From: Flavobacteriaceae bacterium bin25 | Lineage (GTDB): Bacteria > Bacteroidota > Bacteroidia > Flavobacteriales > Flavobacteriaceae | Assembly (NCBI GenBank): GCA_002238525.1 | Contig: MPMN01000021.1 | Coordinates: 1 to 42,150 of the forward strand | DNA: 42,150 bases | Direction: 5' to 3' | In this document: positions 1 to 9,380 of the stretch, piece after piece | Layout of the letters: each line of letters begins with the position of its first letter | Position numbering within the stretch: the first letter of the stretch is position 1 | Notes under the pieces: generated by a model | Database searches by the model: none | Seen by the model: only the letters and a program-made list of their open reading frames with translations | Told to the model about the DNA's origin: nothing | Position numbers and translations under genes: made by a program

Positions 1-538
1 CTTCCAAAACCCTCTGAGAGGGAACAACTTTGGGAGTAAAGAGTGTTCCTTGTCGAATCGGGCGATGGTACACCGAACCTTAAAAATACCTTGGATCATG
101 CATGGTCGTAAAGGGAAAAAGGGGGTATGTCAACATGAGTAGATGTTCATCTACATATAGCTTTCGTTATAAACGAATTCTAATCCACAATAAAGTGATT
201 AGAACCAAGTGGCCAAATACGATAACGACCATTACATTACTCAAAAAGTCCATATTTATGCTCTATGGCTTAATAAATTAGGCACAAAATTTTCTTTGAG
301 TAATTTAATGTCTAATGGGTGTAAAGTGTATAGATCCTAACTACTTGGTCTAGTCAAACTCACTAAATATCCATTTCCCTTTTTCAAGTCTCTCAATTTA
401 TTTTGAATTCACTGATTCCAAATACGTTCAAAAAATCAGAATAATCTCAACGGATTTAAGAAATTCCCATGATTCATAAAGATGGCTTTATTGAAGAATT
501 CAATTATATTGCGTTTAATTATAATCTGACTCTTGTTG
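1..538. other. Intergenic region with hairpins and a dispersed repeat copy
   Basis: No convincing gene. A stop-free frame runs from the window edge to a TAG at 140-142 (+), but its 46 residues match nothing I recognise. Two perfect inverted repeats lie close together: GTAGATG-TT-CATCTAC (139-154) and TTCGTT-ATA-AACGAA (163-177). Just beyond them, on the minus strand at 180-204, is one copy of the motif TTCTAATCACTTTATTGTGG, which recurs near 28713 and 41881. No clear promoter for gldJ can be read in the last 100 bases. Confidence 0.5.
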
Positions 539-2170
539 ATGAATATTCCAGCATTCTTTGTCTCAACATTACTTGTTTTTTCGTTTTTATTATCGGCATG
601 TAATTCTAAGACCATTTCTTCGGGTACGGGGAGAAATCTGAACAAAGTATTCGATGATCGATATAATTTGAATTTCAAACAAAGCCCATCCGCAAGTGGA
701 CTAATTTTGATTGAAGGAGGTTCTTTCACTCAAGGACTGGTGGAAAATAACATAATGAATGAATGGAATTACAAACCCACGCAGCAACATGTCATGTCTT
801 TTTTCATGGACGAGACTGAAGTGACCAACCTAATGTATTTAGAATACATCACCTGGTTAGAGAAAGTATTTCCTAGTTCTAATCCAATTTATAAACTAAT
901 TCATGAAGGAGCACTTCCTGATACTCTTGTTTGGAAAAGCCCGCTAGGATATTTTGATGAGTTGACCCTAACATATTTCAGACACCCCGCTTATGCTGAT
1001 TACCCCGTCGTGGGTGTAAATTGGTTACAAGCCGTTCAGTATGCTGAATGGCGTACTGATAGGATAAATGAATCTATTCTTATTGATGAGGGTTATTTAA
1101 ATGAAGATTTGAATGATCAGCCAGTCTCTGAACGTGCCTTTAATACATCAGCTTTTCTAAAAGCACCCGAAGCCTTGTTCGATAGTGAAAATGATTCTTT
1201 ACTCGCTCCATTTACTGATGTTGATATCGATAATCCATTAGATCTACTACCGAGACTCGAATCTGGTTTGTTCAAACCCACCTTTAGATTACCAACAGAA
1301 TCGGAATGGGAATATGCGGCACTTGGAAAAACTAGAAAAAAAACCAATACTTCACGATTGGGGAAAACTAAATTCCCTTGGGCAAGCCAACGGCATAATC
1401 AGAAATCTCCCCGCTTGATGGCCAATTTTAAGTTGCGAGAAGGAAATTATGGATCCGGTCCAGGCAAGGTTACTGATAGAGACATAATAACCAATAAAGT
1501 GAAATCCTATCCACCAAATGATTATGGATTGTATGATATGCAAGGCAATGTAGCAGAATGGGTTCTTGATATCTATAGACCTATTGTGGACAATGAGGAA
1601 AGTGATTTAAACTATTATAGAGGCAATAATTTCCAAAAAGAAGTTATTGGACCTGATGGAAAAATTCAGTTGGTATCCCTAGACCGGTTTCGGGTAGACA
1701 CTCTTCCTAATGGACGCCCTATTGTCCAATCCCTCCCCGGGGAAATCGAATATGCAAATTTCGATGATGCCGAAACATTTATGCGCACGAATATTGATAA
1801 CCCAAGTCCTATTGCTCATAATGATGGGGATGTAGAATCATCTATATTTTATCGTTATGGAGAAGAAATACAATATTACGATGCAGATCCTATGTATAAC
1901 TCACCCAGGCATATACAGATTACATTGGATCAGGACGGTGAATTAATTAGAGAATATGATCCTTCAAACTACCGAACAACTTTGATTTCCAATCAATCAA
2001 GAGTATATAAAGGTGGGTCATGGAAAGATCGTGCCTATTGGTTGGACCCTGCAAAGAGAAGGTTACTTCCTCAATACTTATCAACTAATTATATCGGCTT
2101 TAGATGTGCCATGTCTCAAATTGGTCAAAATTCCAAGTCTCGGTCAATTTTTAGACGTAATTCAAGATAA
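539..2170 (+). CDS. gldJ: Gliding motility / type IX secretion lipoprotein GldJ
   Basis: GldJ is a lipoprotein required for gliding and type IX secretion in Bacteroidota; it has a formylglycine-generating-enzyme (FGE/SUMF1-like) fold used structurally rather than as an enzyme. The protein opens with a lipoprotein signal (FSFLLSAC) and the mature Cys is followed by NSKTISSG, without the acidic surface-export signal, so a periplasmic location is likely. Family hallmarks are visible: LILIEGGSFTQG, PTQQHVMSFFMDETEVTN, HPAYADYPVVGVNW, RLPTESEWEYAA, YDMQGNVAEWV and the C-terminal KGGSWKD...IGFRCAM. I chose ATG 539 rather than the in-frame TTG codons at 533 and 536. The 543-residue length fits the family. 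It lies 34 bases upstream of murF in the same direction, a pairing I recall from other Flavobacteriia; porU, often nearby, is not in the visible flank. Confidence 0.92.
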   Translation: MNIPAFFVSTLLVFSFLLSACNSKTISSGTGRNLNKVFDDRYNLNFKQSPSASGLILIEGGSFTQGLVENNIMNEWNYKPTQQHVMSFFMDETEVTNLMYLEYITWLEKVFPSSNPIYKLIHEGALPDTLVWKSPLGYFDELTLTYFRHPAYADYPVVGVNWLQAVQYAEWRTDRINESILIDEGYLNEDLNDQPVSERAFNTSAFLKAPEALFDSENDSLLAPFTDVDIDNPLDLLPRLESGLFKPTFRLPTESEWEYAALGKTRKKTNTSRLGKTKFPWASQRHNQKSPRLMANFKLREGNYGSGPGKVTDRDIITNKVKSYPPNDYGLYDMQGNVAEWVLDIYRPIVDNEESDLNYYRGNNFQKEVIGPDGKIQLVSLDRFRVDTLPNGRPIVQSLPGEIEYANFDDAETFMRTNIDNPSPIAHNDGDVESSIFYRYGEEIQYYDADPMYNSPRHIQITLDQDGELIREYDPSNYRTTLISNQSRVYKGGSWKDRAYWLDPAKRRLLPQYLSTNYIGFRCAMSQIGQNSKSRSIFRRNSR

Positions 2171-2204
2171 TAATCAGGGCAGTATTAATCCATAGTTTTT
2201 AGTT

Positions 2205-3524
2205 GTGGAAGTCCCTGAACTTCATTTCTATTTTTTAAAGTCTTCCGGTGCATCTATTGACACTAGAACGATATTGCCCGGCCAGATATTTTTTGCGCTA
2301 CAAGGTGAGCATTTTGATGGACATCAATTTGTTGATGATGCACTAAAAAAAGGAAGTTCTAGGGTGGTAGTGCAAAAAGATAAGATATATCCCAAAAACA
2401 AGAAAATCGTTCAAGTTGACAATGTCCTTGAGTGTTTGCAGCAATTAGCAAAATATCATAGGGTATATTGTGATACCATGTTAATAGCAATTACCGGAAG
2501 TAACGGAAAGACAACTACCAAAGAATTGATTCACTCAATACTCGGTACTAAATATCAAGTGCTAGCTACATCAGGTAACCTCAACAACCATATTGGGGTT
2601 CCATTGACCCTTCTTCAACTTACCAGTGAAATTGAAATTGGTGTGATTGAGATGGGAGCAAGTGCAATCGGTGAAATTGAGTTTTTATGTCGTTTGGCTA
2701 AGCCCAACTTTGGTTATATCACCAATTTTGGCCGAGCCCACCTCGAAGGATTCAAAAGTATTTCAGGGGTCATCAAAGGGAAACAAGAACTATATGAATA
2801 TTTGACTAAAAACAATCAATCCGTTTTATTCAATCTTGATGATCCCATACAATCAGAATACGCCTGCAAGGTTAAAAACTATCTCTCATTTGGTAGTGTA
2901 AATAAAACTTCAAATTGGACTTTTAATTACTTAGCTAATCCTAGAACATTCAAAATATCGATTCAAAATAATGGCTTCACATACCGAACCAATCTATATG
3001 GTTCCTACAACTTTTCAAATGTTGGTGCTGGGATTGCTGTGGGATTGACATTCGATATCTCTCCCAAAATGATTCAAATTGGACTTGAAAAATATCACTC
3101 TAGAAACAACAGATCACAACAAGTCAATTTGAATGGTATCGAATTGATTCTCGATGCATATAATGCCAACCCAGACAGTATGCATCAAGCCCTTAATTTC
3201 TTTTTAAAGATCGACCAGAAAAATTCTGGGGTTATTTTGGGAGATATGCTTGAACTAGGTAAGTACCAAGACCTCGAACACAAGGTCATAATCGAAGTAT
3301 GTAGGAAATCTGATTTAAAATTTATTTTTTTGGTCGGAGAGATATTTTATAATCAAAAGGTTGTTGATCCAAGAATTAAAACATTCAGATCATTAGATGA
3401 TCTAAAAGATGCTCTTAAGCAAATTATGAAACTGCATGATATCAGACATATATTGATTAAAGGCTCTAGGAAACTTGCTCTTGAGCGAGTATTAGAGGGG
3501 TTTCCTACAAATGATTTAGATTAA
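2205..3524 (+). CDS. murF: UDP-N-acetylmuramoyl-tripeptide--D-Ala-D-Ala ligase MurF
   Basis: MurF adds D-Ala-D-Ala to the UDP-MurNAc-tripeptide in the cytoplasm, the last soluble step of peptidoglycan precursor synthesis. The N-terminal substrate domain contains DTRTILPGQIFFALQGEHFDGH. The central ATPase domain has the P-loop TGSNGKTT at about residues 97-104, followed by GNLNNHIGVPLTLL and VIEMGAS. The C-terminal domain carries LDAYNANPDSM and ILGDMLELG, where the family's Asn-Pro-Asp-Ser signature is intact. At 439 residues it is full length. The start is a GTG at 2205; no in-frame ATG lies near it and the reading begins directly in the conserved N-terminal region. It is probably co-transcribed with gldJ. 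Confidence 0.96.
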   Translation: MEVPELHFYFLKSSGASIDTRTILPGQIFFALQGEHFDGHQFVDDALKKGSSRVVVQKDKIYPKNKKIVQVDNVLECLQQLAKYHRVYCDTMLIAITGSNGKTTTKELIHSILGTKYQVLATSGNLNNHIGVPLTLLQLTSEIEIGVIEMGASAIGEIEFLCRLAKPNFGYITNFGRAHLEGFKSISGVIKGKQELYEYLTKNNQSVLFNLDDPIQSEYACKVKNYLSFGSVNKTSNWTFNYLANPRTFKISIQNNGFTYRTNLYGSYNFSNVGAGIAVGLTFDISPKMIQIGLEKYHSRNNRSQQVNLNGIELILDAYNANPDSMHQALNFFLKIDQKNSGVILGDMLELGKYQDLEHKVIIEVCRKSDLKFIFLVGEIFYNQKVVDPRIKTFRSLDDLKDALKQIMKLHDIRHILIKGSRKLALERVLEGFPTNDLD

Positions 3525-3576
3525 ATTAATCGGTCAATAGGCAGAAAATTTCTATAGAAATCTTAATCTTTTCCTC

Positions 3577-4122
3577 CTATTGATTGGAGTCAACGGTTGA
3601 TTGGAATTTTTCAATTAGAGCAGATAATTCTGTTTCATATGGCTGTTTCATATGATTATTGTCTATGTCTAAATTTTTTGAAAACAAGGGTAAAGAAAAT
3701 TTTCCCACAATAGATTTATTGGTCCTGATGTATCTGTTGTAAAACATATTCAATACCCCAACTCCACCCCTACCACCAGGTGATGTAGACATGACAAGCA
3801 TCGGTTTGTTTAACCACACATCATTTTGGATTCGAGAAACCCAATCTAGCACATTTTTAAAGGCTACAGTGTATGCTCCATTATGTTCAGCCAGAGAAAT
3901 GAGTACACCGTCTGCTGTTTTAATCTTGTTCTTAAACTCATGGGCAGATTCAGGTATTCCCTTTTCTCTTTCATAATCAATACCATAAAGGGGAAGAATA
4001 TAATCTGTCATCAACAATTCTGTTAAAATCACATCGTGAAGTTTTTCGGCAGCGTAATACAAAAGTGACCGATTAATTGATTTGGAGCTGTTGGTTCCAG
4101 CAATAAGAATAATCTTTTTCAT
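3577..4122 (-). CDS. NADPH-dependent FMN reductase family protein
   Basis: This is a 181-residue flavodoxin-like protein of the NAD(P)H-dependent FMN reductase / azoreductase family, which transfers electrons through bound FMN. Visible signatures are the N-terminal beta strand and phosphate loop (IILIAGTNSSKSINRSLL), LPLYGID, the flavin-contact segment SLAEHNGAYTVAFKNVLDW and the loop MSTSPGGRGG. It lies 59 bases downstream of atpG on the same strand and may be reached by read-through from the ATP synthase operon, although nothing links the functions. It converges with murF across only 52 bases. The physiological substrate cannot be told from sequence. Confidence 0.88.
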   Translation of the reverse strand: MKKIILIAGTNSSKSINRSLLYYAAEKLHDVILTELLMTDYILPLYGIDYEREKGIPESAHEFKNKIKTADGVLISLAEHNGAYTVAFKNVLDWVSRIQNDVWLNKPMLVMSTSPGGRGGVGVLNMFYNRYIRTNKSIVGKFSLPLFSKNLDIDNNHMKQPYETELSALIEKFQSTVDSNQ

Positions 4123-4181
4123 TCCCTAGGGATGGCGATTAATTTTGGTTTTACACTGAGGATTAAAATTCTGTTAACCTT

Positions 4182-5042
4182 TTAATTTTTGAGTGCTTCA
4201 GCACCACTTACTATTTCGAGAATTTCTCCTGTAATTGCAGCTTGTCTGGCTTTATTATATGTCAGTTTTAATTGGTCTAAGATTTCGGTAGCATTTTCGG
4301 TAGCTATATGCATTGCTGTCATTCGAGCTGCATGTTCTGCTGCCAAGGAATCTCTCAGAGATTTATAAAACTGAATTTTTAGGGCTTTAGGCAAAATTTC
4401 TTGAACCACATTCTTGATACTTGGCTCATAAATAAAATGTGGGGTCTGTTTTTGAACATTGGCGGGAGGAAGTATAGGTAAAAAATGCTCCACTTGTAAA
4501 ATTTGCGTGGCCACATTTTTAAATCTGTTGTATAAGAGTACCACTTTATCAAATTTTTCATCTTTGAAATCATCCAATACTGGCTGGATAATTTTTACAG
4601 AATTTGAATACGAGAGTTCGTCAAATATTTCGGCATGAAATCCTAGAACCTTGAACTCTTTTGATAATAGCTCCTGGCCTTTTTTACCAATAATCAGCAC
4701 CTGAGTTTGACTGTTGGGGTATTCTTCTTTAATGAGTTTTCTTACTCTTTTAGCCACATTGGTATTGAAGGCTCCACAGAGTCCCCTATTAGAAGTAATG
4801 GGAACCAAAAGCACTCTTTCTTCATTGCGTCTCTGTGTATAGGGGCTTTTGATATCGGTGTCTAAATTGCTTCCAAATTCTCGAACCAATTCGCTGAGTT
4901 TTTCAGCATAGGGGCGCACGGCTATAATCTGGTTCTGGGCTTTTTTTAGTTTGGCTGAAGCCACCATTTTCATGGCTCGAGTGATTTTCTTGGTAGAATC
5001 TACCGAAGAAATACGGCTTCGAATCTCTTTTAAATTGGACAC
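4182..5042 (-). CDS. atpG: ATP synthase F1 gamma subunit
   Basis: The gamma subunit is the rotating central shaft of F1 and couples proton flow to catalysis. The N-terminal helix begins LKEIRSRISSVDSTKKITRAMKMVASAKLKKAQ, which is diagnostic, and the C-terminal helix contains SLAAEHAARMTAMHIATENA and YNKARQAAITGEILEIVSGA. The Rossmann-like middle includes ITSNRGLCGAFNTNV. At 286 residues it has normal length. It is the last gene of the atpBEFHAG set and starts 3 bases after atpA. Confidence 0.97.
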   Translation of the reverse strand: MSNLKEIRSRISSVDSTKKITRAMKMVASAKLKKAQNQIIAVRPYAEKLSELVREFGSNLDTDIKSPYTQRRNEERVLLVPITSNRGLCGAFNTNVAKRVRKLIKEEYPNSQTQVLIIGKKGQELLSKEFKVLGFHAEIFDELSYSNSVKIIQPVLDDFKDEKFDKVVLLYNRFKNVATQILQVEHFLPILPPANVQKQTPHFIYEPSIKNVVQEILPKALKIQFYKSLRDSLAAEHAARMTAMHIATENATEILDQLKLTYNKARQAAITGEILEIVSGAEALKN

Positions 5043-5045
5043 AAT

Positions 5046-6641
5046 TTATTGCTTGTATTGACCAGCTATTTTTTCGATAACTATTTCTAGTTCTTCAGTT
5101 ATTTTTATTGGTAGTTTTCTTCCTTCTAGTTTGATTGTCTTTAAGCTTTTGAGCAAATCGCTGTGATTCTCCTTTAGTTCTAGCAAATAGGCCGCTTCAA
5201 AATCTTTTACTCTTTCAACCGGAACATCTGAAATTAATCCTTGCGTCCCTGCATATATTATAGCAATTTGATCTTCAACGGAATAAGAATCGTTTTGATT
5301 TTGTTTGAGAATCTCAACATTTCTTTTTCCTTTTTCAATAATCATTGAGGTTTGTTGGTCAAGATCTGAACCAAACTGTGCAAATGCTTCAAATTCTCTA
5401 TACTGTGCTTGATTGATTTTTAGGGTGCCGGCAACAGCTTTCATCGTTTTGATTTGGGCACTACCTCCTACTCTGGACACGGAGATACCAACATTTATCG
5501 CAGGGCGGATTCCTGCATTAAATAAATCTGTTTCTAAGAAAATCTGTCCGTCGGTAATTGAGATGACATTGGTAGGTATATAGGCAGAAACGTCTCCTGC
5601 TTGGGTTTCGATTATTGGCAGGGCAGTCAATGAGCCACCTCCTTTGACTTGATCTTTTATACTGAGGGGTAAATCGTTCATCTTTTGGGCAATCTCATCA
5701 TTGTTGATGATTTTGGCTGCTCTTTCCAACAATCGTGAATGCAGGTAAAATACATCTCCTGGATAGGCTTCTCTTCCAGGAGGTCTTCTCAGCAGAAGGG
5801 ATACTTCTCGATAAGCCACTGCTTGCTTGGATAGATCATCGTAGACTATCAAAGCTGGTTTTCCGGTATCTCTAAAATACTCTCCTATTGATGCTCCAGC
5901 GAATGGTGCATAAACCTGCATCGGGGCAGGATCTGAAGCAGAAGCAACAATTACTGTGGTATAATCCATAGCACCATGGTCATCCAATGTTTTGACTATG
6001 GAGGCAACCGTAGATGCTTTCAATCCGATTGCTACATAGATACAATAAACTGGTTCACCTGAATCGTAGAACTCTTTTTGATTTAAAATGGTGTCAATAC
6101 AAACGGTAGTTTTTCCTGTTTGTCGATCTCCGATGACCAGTTCTCTTTGTCCTCTACCAATAGGAATCATAGAATCTATAGCTTTGATGCCTGTTTGTAG
6201 CGGTTCATTAACTGGTTGGCGATAAATTACTCCAGGTGCTTTTCTCTCTAGAGGCATCTGATATAGATTCCCTATAATAGGTCCTTTCCCATCTATTGGA
6301 TTGCCAAGAGTATTAACTACTCGGCCAATAAGGCCTGGGCCGACTTGAATTGAAGCGATTCGTTTGGTTCTGGTAACCTTATCCCCTTCTCTAATTTCTG
6401 TAGAGGGCTCTAAAAGAACAACACCCACATGGTCAATTTCCAGATTGAGTACCATTCCTTCAACTCCTGTTTCAAACGAAACCAGTTCTCCATATTGGGC
6501 TTTGGAGAGTCCAAATACTCTGGCGATACCATCACCCACTTCAAGGACTACACCTATTTCTTCCATTTTTTGAGAAATCTCAGCATCTTCAAGTTGAGAT
6601 TTGAGAATGGAAGAAATTTCTGATGGTTTTATATTTTCCAT
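5046..6641 (-). CDS. atpA: ATP synthase F1 alpha subunit
   Basis: The alpha subunit forms the non-catalytic nucleotide sites of the F1 hexamer. The P-loop GDRQTGKT lies at residues 171-178; the N-terminal beta barrel contains [14 protein letters not shown] and the C-terminal part carries the family signature [17 protein letters not shown]. Length is 531 residues, slightly above the usual 500-515. The partner catalytic beta subunit gene (atpD) and epsilon (atpC) are not in the window, in keeping with the split arrangement I know from Bacteroidota. It is separated from atpH by 22 bases. Confidence 0.98.
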   Translation of the reverse strand: MENIKPSEISSILKSQLEDAEISQKMEEIGVVLEVGDGIARVFGLSKAQYGELVSFETGVEGMVLNLEIDHVGVVLLEPSTEIREGDKVTRTKRIASIQVGPGLIGRVVNTLGNPIDGKGPIIGNLYQMPLERKAPGVIYRQPVNEPLQTGIKAIDSMIPIGRGQRELVIGDRQTGKTTVCIDTILNQKEFYDSGEPVYCIYVAIGLKASTVASIVKTLDDHGAMDYTTVIVASASDPAPMQVYAPFAGASIGEYFRDTGKPALIVYDDLSKQAVAYREVSLLLRRPPGREAYPGDVFYLHSRLLERAAKIINNDEIAQKMNDLPLSIKDQVKGGGSLTALPIIETQAGDVSAYIPTNVISITDGQIFLETDLFNAGIRPAINVGISVSRVGGSAQIKTMKAVAGTLKINQAQYREFEAFAQFGSDLDQQTSMIIEKGKRNVEILKQNQNDSYSVEDQIAIIYAGTQGLISDVPVERVKDFEAAYLLELKENHSDLLKSLKTIKLEGRKLPIKITEELEIVIEKIAGQYKQ

Positions 6642-6663
6642 AAAATTTTATCGTATCAAATAA

Positions 6664-7197
6664 TTATTGAACTATAGCATTTTTTATGCTATTGACTTTG
6701 TTGGTAATGCTGGCATCGTATTGCAAATCTTCATAATTGAGTACAAATCCTCCAATAATTTTTGGCTCAATAACATTGATTAGATCAACTTTTCCATCAA
6801 TAAATTTATTGATAGTTTGGTACACTTGATCTTTCAGATTTCCTTTTAATTCAACGGCTGTGGTTACCTTGACTATTGTTTTCCGTTTTGCTTTCAGGTC
6901 CAGTTTATAAATTTCCCTTAAAATACTTTGGAGTAATTCAAATCGATTATTTTGGGTTAATAAATCAAGCATCTTGACTGTTATCTGATTAGGATTATTC
7001 AGCATACCAAGGAGGGCTTTTTTTCTCTTTTCTAGGGAAAAGGGAGAAAATCTTAAAAGATCTTGCACTTGGATTGATTGAGCAATGATTTTATCCAAAA
7101 AAACACAATCTGAAACGAACTCGCAGGTATGGTTTTTTTGGTTTGCATAGCTGTATAGAGCTTTTGCATAGCGGATTCCAACAATAGACACTTTCAT
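6664..7197 (-). CDS. atpH: ATP synthase F1 delta subunit
   Basis: The delta subunit (OSCP) attaches the stator stalk to the top of F1. The protein of 177 residues begins VSIVGIRYAKALYSYAN, the usual N-terminal helical-bundle signature, and ends with VEPKIIGGFVLNYEDLQYDASI, matching the conserved GGF(V/I)L...D..S motif. It sits 1 base from atpF, so translation is probably coupled. Confidence 0.94.
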   Translation of the reverse strand: MKVSIVGIRYAKALYSYANQKNHTCEFVSDCVFLDKIIAQSIQVQDLLRFSPFSLEKRKKALLGMLNNPNQITVKMLDLLTQNNRFELLQSILREIYKLDLKAKRKTIVKVTTAVELKGNLKDQVYQTINKFIDGKVDLINVIEPKIIGGFVLNYEDLQYDASITNKVNSIKNAIVQ

Positions 7198-7198
7198 A

Positions 7199-7699
7199 CT
7201 AATTCAAACTGACTTCTTTTAGGAGTTCTTGAATCAATTTTTGTTGCTTTTGCTGATCAGAAAGTTCATCGTCTAGTACCTTATGGGCAATTAATATCGC
7301 TACTTGGCCAACTGAGTTTTTGAGTTCTGAAACGGCATTTTGCTTTTCTACTTCTATATCGCTATAGGCATTTTGCAAAATTTTCTGGGCTTCTTGTCTA
7401 GCTTCTTCTTTGGCTGAATTTATCATCTGGGCACTAGATTTATTTGCCTGACGTAAAATTTCATCTCGTTTTTGGTAGGCCTCTTTGAGTACCTTTTTAT
7501 TCTCTGATTTCAGCTTAGCACTTTGTTGTTCGACTTTTCTTGCATTTTCTAGTGACCCTTTTATGGTCTGTTCACGTTGTTGTATTGCTTTCAAAATCGG
7601 TTTCCAGGCATAGCGCTGAAGAATTAAAAGAACAATCAAAAAAATCAGCGACTGCCAAAAGAATAGGCCAATCGAAAATTCTGTTATCAACTTTTCCAT
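7199..7699 (-). CDS. atpF: ATP synthase Fo b subunit
   Basis: The b subunit forms the peripheral stalk between membrane and F1. One N-terminal membrane segment (about residues 9-27, GLFFWQSLIFLIVLLILQRY) is followed by WKPILKAIQQRE and a long charged helix rich in Glu, Lys, Gln and Ala, predicted to form the coiled-coil dimer. The 166-residue length is typical. It lies between atpE (15 bases away) and atpH. Confidence 0.96.
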   Translation of the reverse strand: MEKLITEFSIGLFFWQSLIFLIVLLILQRYAWKPILKAIQQREQTIKGSLENARKVEQQSAKLKSENKKVLKEAYQKRDEILRQANKSSAQMINSAKEEARQEAQKILQNAYSDIEVEKQNAVSELKNSVGQVAILIAHKVLDDELSDQQKQQKLIQELLKEVSLN

Positions 7700-7714
7700 A
7701 AAAGTCTATTCAAT

Positions 7715-7906
7715 TTAGGCTAAAAATAAAGCCGCAAAACCAATACCTTCTACTAATGCTGCTGCAATGAGCATGGCGACATTGATTTTTCCAAAAGCAT
7801 CAGGTTGACGTCCGATGGCTTCTGTTGCACCTCGGCCAATTGACCCCACACCGATACCTACGCCGATCACAATTAGTCCGGCTCCTACAATTTCTGGAAT
7901 TTCCAT
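7715..7906 (-). CDS. atpE: ATP synthase Fo c subunit
   Basis: This 63-residue hairpin of two membrane helices builds the proton-driven rotor ring. Helix 1 contains the Gly-rich packing motif IGVGIGVGSIGRGA, the polar loop is GRQPDA, and helix 2 carries the ion-binding carboxylate Glu53 in ALVEGIG. The residues after Glu53 are Gly-Ile-Gly, without the Ser/Thr ligands seen in sodium-type rings, so a proton-coupled enzyme is inferred. The protein is short for the family. Confidence 0.96.
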   Translation of the reverse strand: MEIPEIVGAGLIVIGVGIGVGSIGRGATEAIGRQPDAFGKINVAMLIAAALVEGIGFAALFLA

Positions 7907-7940
7907 AATGAATATTTAATAAAGTTATTTATATGTAAGT

Positions 7941-9029
7941 TTAATGTTTTTCAGCTACCGCAAACCCAAAATACACAGCGGAGAGAACCGTGAACACATA
8001 GGCTTGTAAGATAGCTACTAAAATTTTAAGGTTGGCGATGACAAAGGACAGCAGAAAACCCATTGACTTGGCGAAGATACCATCAAATACAAATATGAGA
8101 CTGATCAGGGTCATCAAAACAATATGACCTGCGGCCATATTAGCATAAAGTCGAACCATAAGGGTAAAGGGTTTTATAAAAACCCCTAATAATTCTATAG
8201 GCATTAATACTGGTCTGATATAGTAGGGAACTCCGGGCATCCAAAATATATGAGCCCAATAGTTTCGATTGCCTTTGACATTGGTGATGATAAAAGTGAT
8301 TATAGCGAGACAAAAGGTTACGGCTATATTCCCTGTAACATTAATTCCAAGAGGTGATAATCCAATAAGGTTAAGGATTACCACAAAAAAGAATACCGTC
8401 AGCAGGTAGCTCATGAACTTGTGGTAGTGCTTTTCACCGATGCTCATAATTGCTATCTCGTCGCGGACAAACAGAATTACGGGTTCTAAAAACCGTCCCA
8501 GGCCTGTGGGCATCAAATCATTTTTTGCATAGGATTTGGCGTGTTTATAAAAAAACCAAAGCATCAGCAAGCATACCAATACTATGGACACAACACTTTT
8601 GGTAATCGAAAAATCAATTGGTCGGTAATTAGTTACTTTATCTTCCAGGCTGTAGATGATTTCCCCTTTTGCATCGGTTTGATAAATTCTGCTGTGATAG
8701 ACTTTATAGAACTTTCCTTTGGCTTCTACTACTGCCTTACCATGTTTGAATTTGGAGGAAGAAAAACTTACAAATCCAACCTCTTTATCCCATAGAATGA
8801 CCCATAGTGGAATGGAGATGTACACTTTTTCCCCACGATTATTGGTATAACTAAATATGTTGAAATCATGGTTATCCAAAATATGGTGTTGTATATAGGC
8901 ATCAATTTCTTCTTTGAGTCCGTTGGGTTTTTCAGGTTCCTTATCAGAGGCGGCCACCAACCCTATGGCCAGAAAAACCATAACCAATGAGTAGTAAAAT
9001 TTTTTGATTCCGCTTATTGGAATACTCAA
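7941..9029 (-). CDS. atpB: ATP synthase Fo a subunit with N-terminal periplasmic domain
   Basis: The a subunit forms the two proton half-channels next to the c ring. The essential Arg is R293 in KPFTLMVRLYANMAAGH, and the last helix ends FTVLSAVYFGFAVAEKH. At 362 residues it is longer than the 240-270 residues of proteobacterial AtpB. The extra N-terminal part has a signal-like segment (about residues 11-27) and about 115 polar residues before the first core membrane helix near residue 143; such an extension is usual in Bacteroidota. It is the first gene of the operon, with a promoter-like box 27 bases upstream. No atpI/AtpZ-like gene precedes it. Confidence 0.96.
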   Translation of the reverse strand: MSIPISGIKKFYYSLVMVFLAIGLVAASDKEPEKPNGLKEEIDAYIQHHILDNHDFNIFSYTNNRGEKVYISIPLWVILWDKEVGFVSFSSSKFKHGKAVVEAKGKFYKVYHSRIYQTDAKGEIIYSLEDKVTNYRPIDFSITKSVVSIVLVCLLMLWFFYKHAKSYAKNDLMPTGLGRFLEPVILFVRDEIAIMSIGEKHYHKFMSYLLTVFFFVVILNLIGLSPLGINVTGNIAVTFCLAIITFIITNVKGNRNYWAHIFWMPGVPYYIRPVLMPIELLGVFIKPFTLMVRLYANMAAGHIVLMTLISLIFVFDGIFAKSMGFLLSFVIANLKILVAILQAYVFTVLSAVYFGFAVAEKH

Positions 9030-9055
9030 GACAAAGCCCTTTTATTACGGCGATG

Positions 9056-9063
9056 CAAATGTA
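9056..9063 (-). promoter_or_regulatory. -7 box of the ATP synthase operon promoter
   Basis: Read on the minus strand the bases are TACATTTG, an exact match to the Bacteroidota -7 consensus TAnnTTTG. The predicted start of transcription near 9049 lies about 20 bases before the atpB ATG. The -33 element is not clear. Confidence 0.55.
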
Positions 9064-9380
9064 GTTATTCAGACTAAATTTTTTACTTCTGGCTAATTTA
9101 TTTTAAGTACAAGATTTCTCTATTTTTCAAATCAAATTTTTGGTATTTTGTGTGACCTATAGGGTATAATTTTTGATGTTTTGTACATCAGATTTAAATC
9201 CAAGTGTATAATTGAACCCTTAGTCCTCATCATATTGTGCAATATACACTATTATATTTCTCATTTAATTTATATATTTGCGATGTAGTTAAACATGTTG
9301 ACCTATAACTAAAAGAAGCTGAGAGTGAACTAAAACGATATATACACATATATTACACAATTAATTTATACATTTTCTAT
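9064..9380. other. Divergent intergenic region between atpB and the HTH gene
   Basis: About 320 very AT-rich bases without a gene. It holds a perfect plus-strand -7 box (TATATTTG, 9273-9280), a small hairpin GATGT-TTTGT-ACATC near 9175-9189, and a 32-base segment (9311-9342) that resembles the start of the following gene. The frame of that gene is open back to a TAA at about 9305, but the first ATG is at 9381. Confidence 0.5.
9273..9280 (+). promoter_or_regulatory. -7 box upstream of the orphan HTH gene
   Basis: TATATTTG matches TAnnTTTG exactly. No TTG lies at the usual 17-23 base spacing upstream, so the promoter may be weak or need an activator. The leader to the ATG at 9381 would be about 94 bases, long for this window. 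Confidence 0.4.

Noticed and set aside
2-142. Stop-free plus-strand frame entering from the left edge (46 codons)
   Set aside because: No start visible, no recognisable motif, and a length that can occur by chance; it could be the end of a gene outside the window but cannot be supported.
3534-3580. Inverted repeat CAATAGG/CCTATTG between murF and the FMN reductase gene
   Set aside because: Only 7 bp with a loop of more than 30 bases and no T-tract in position; not a convincing terminator.
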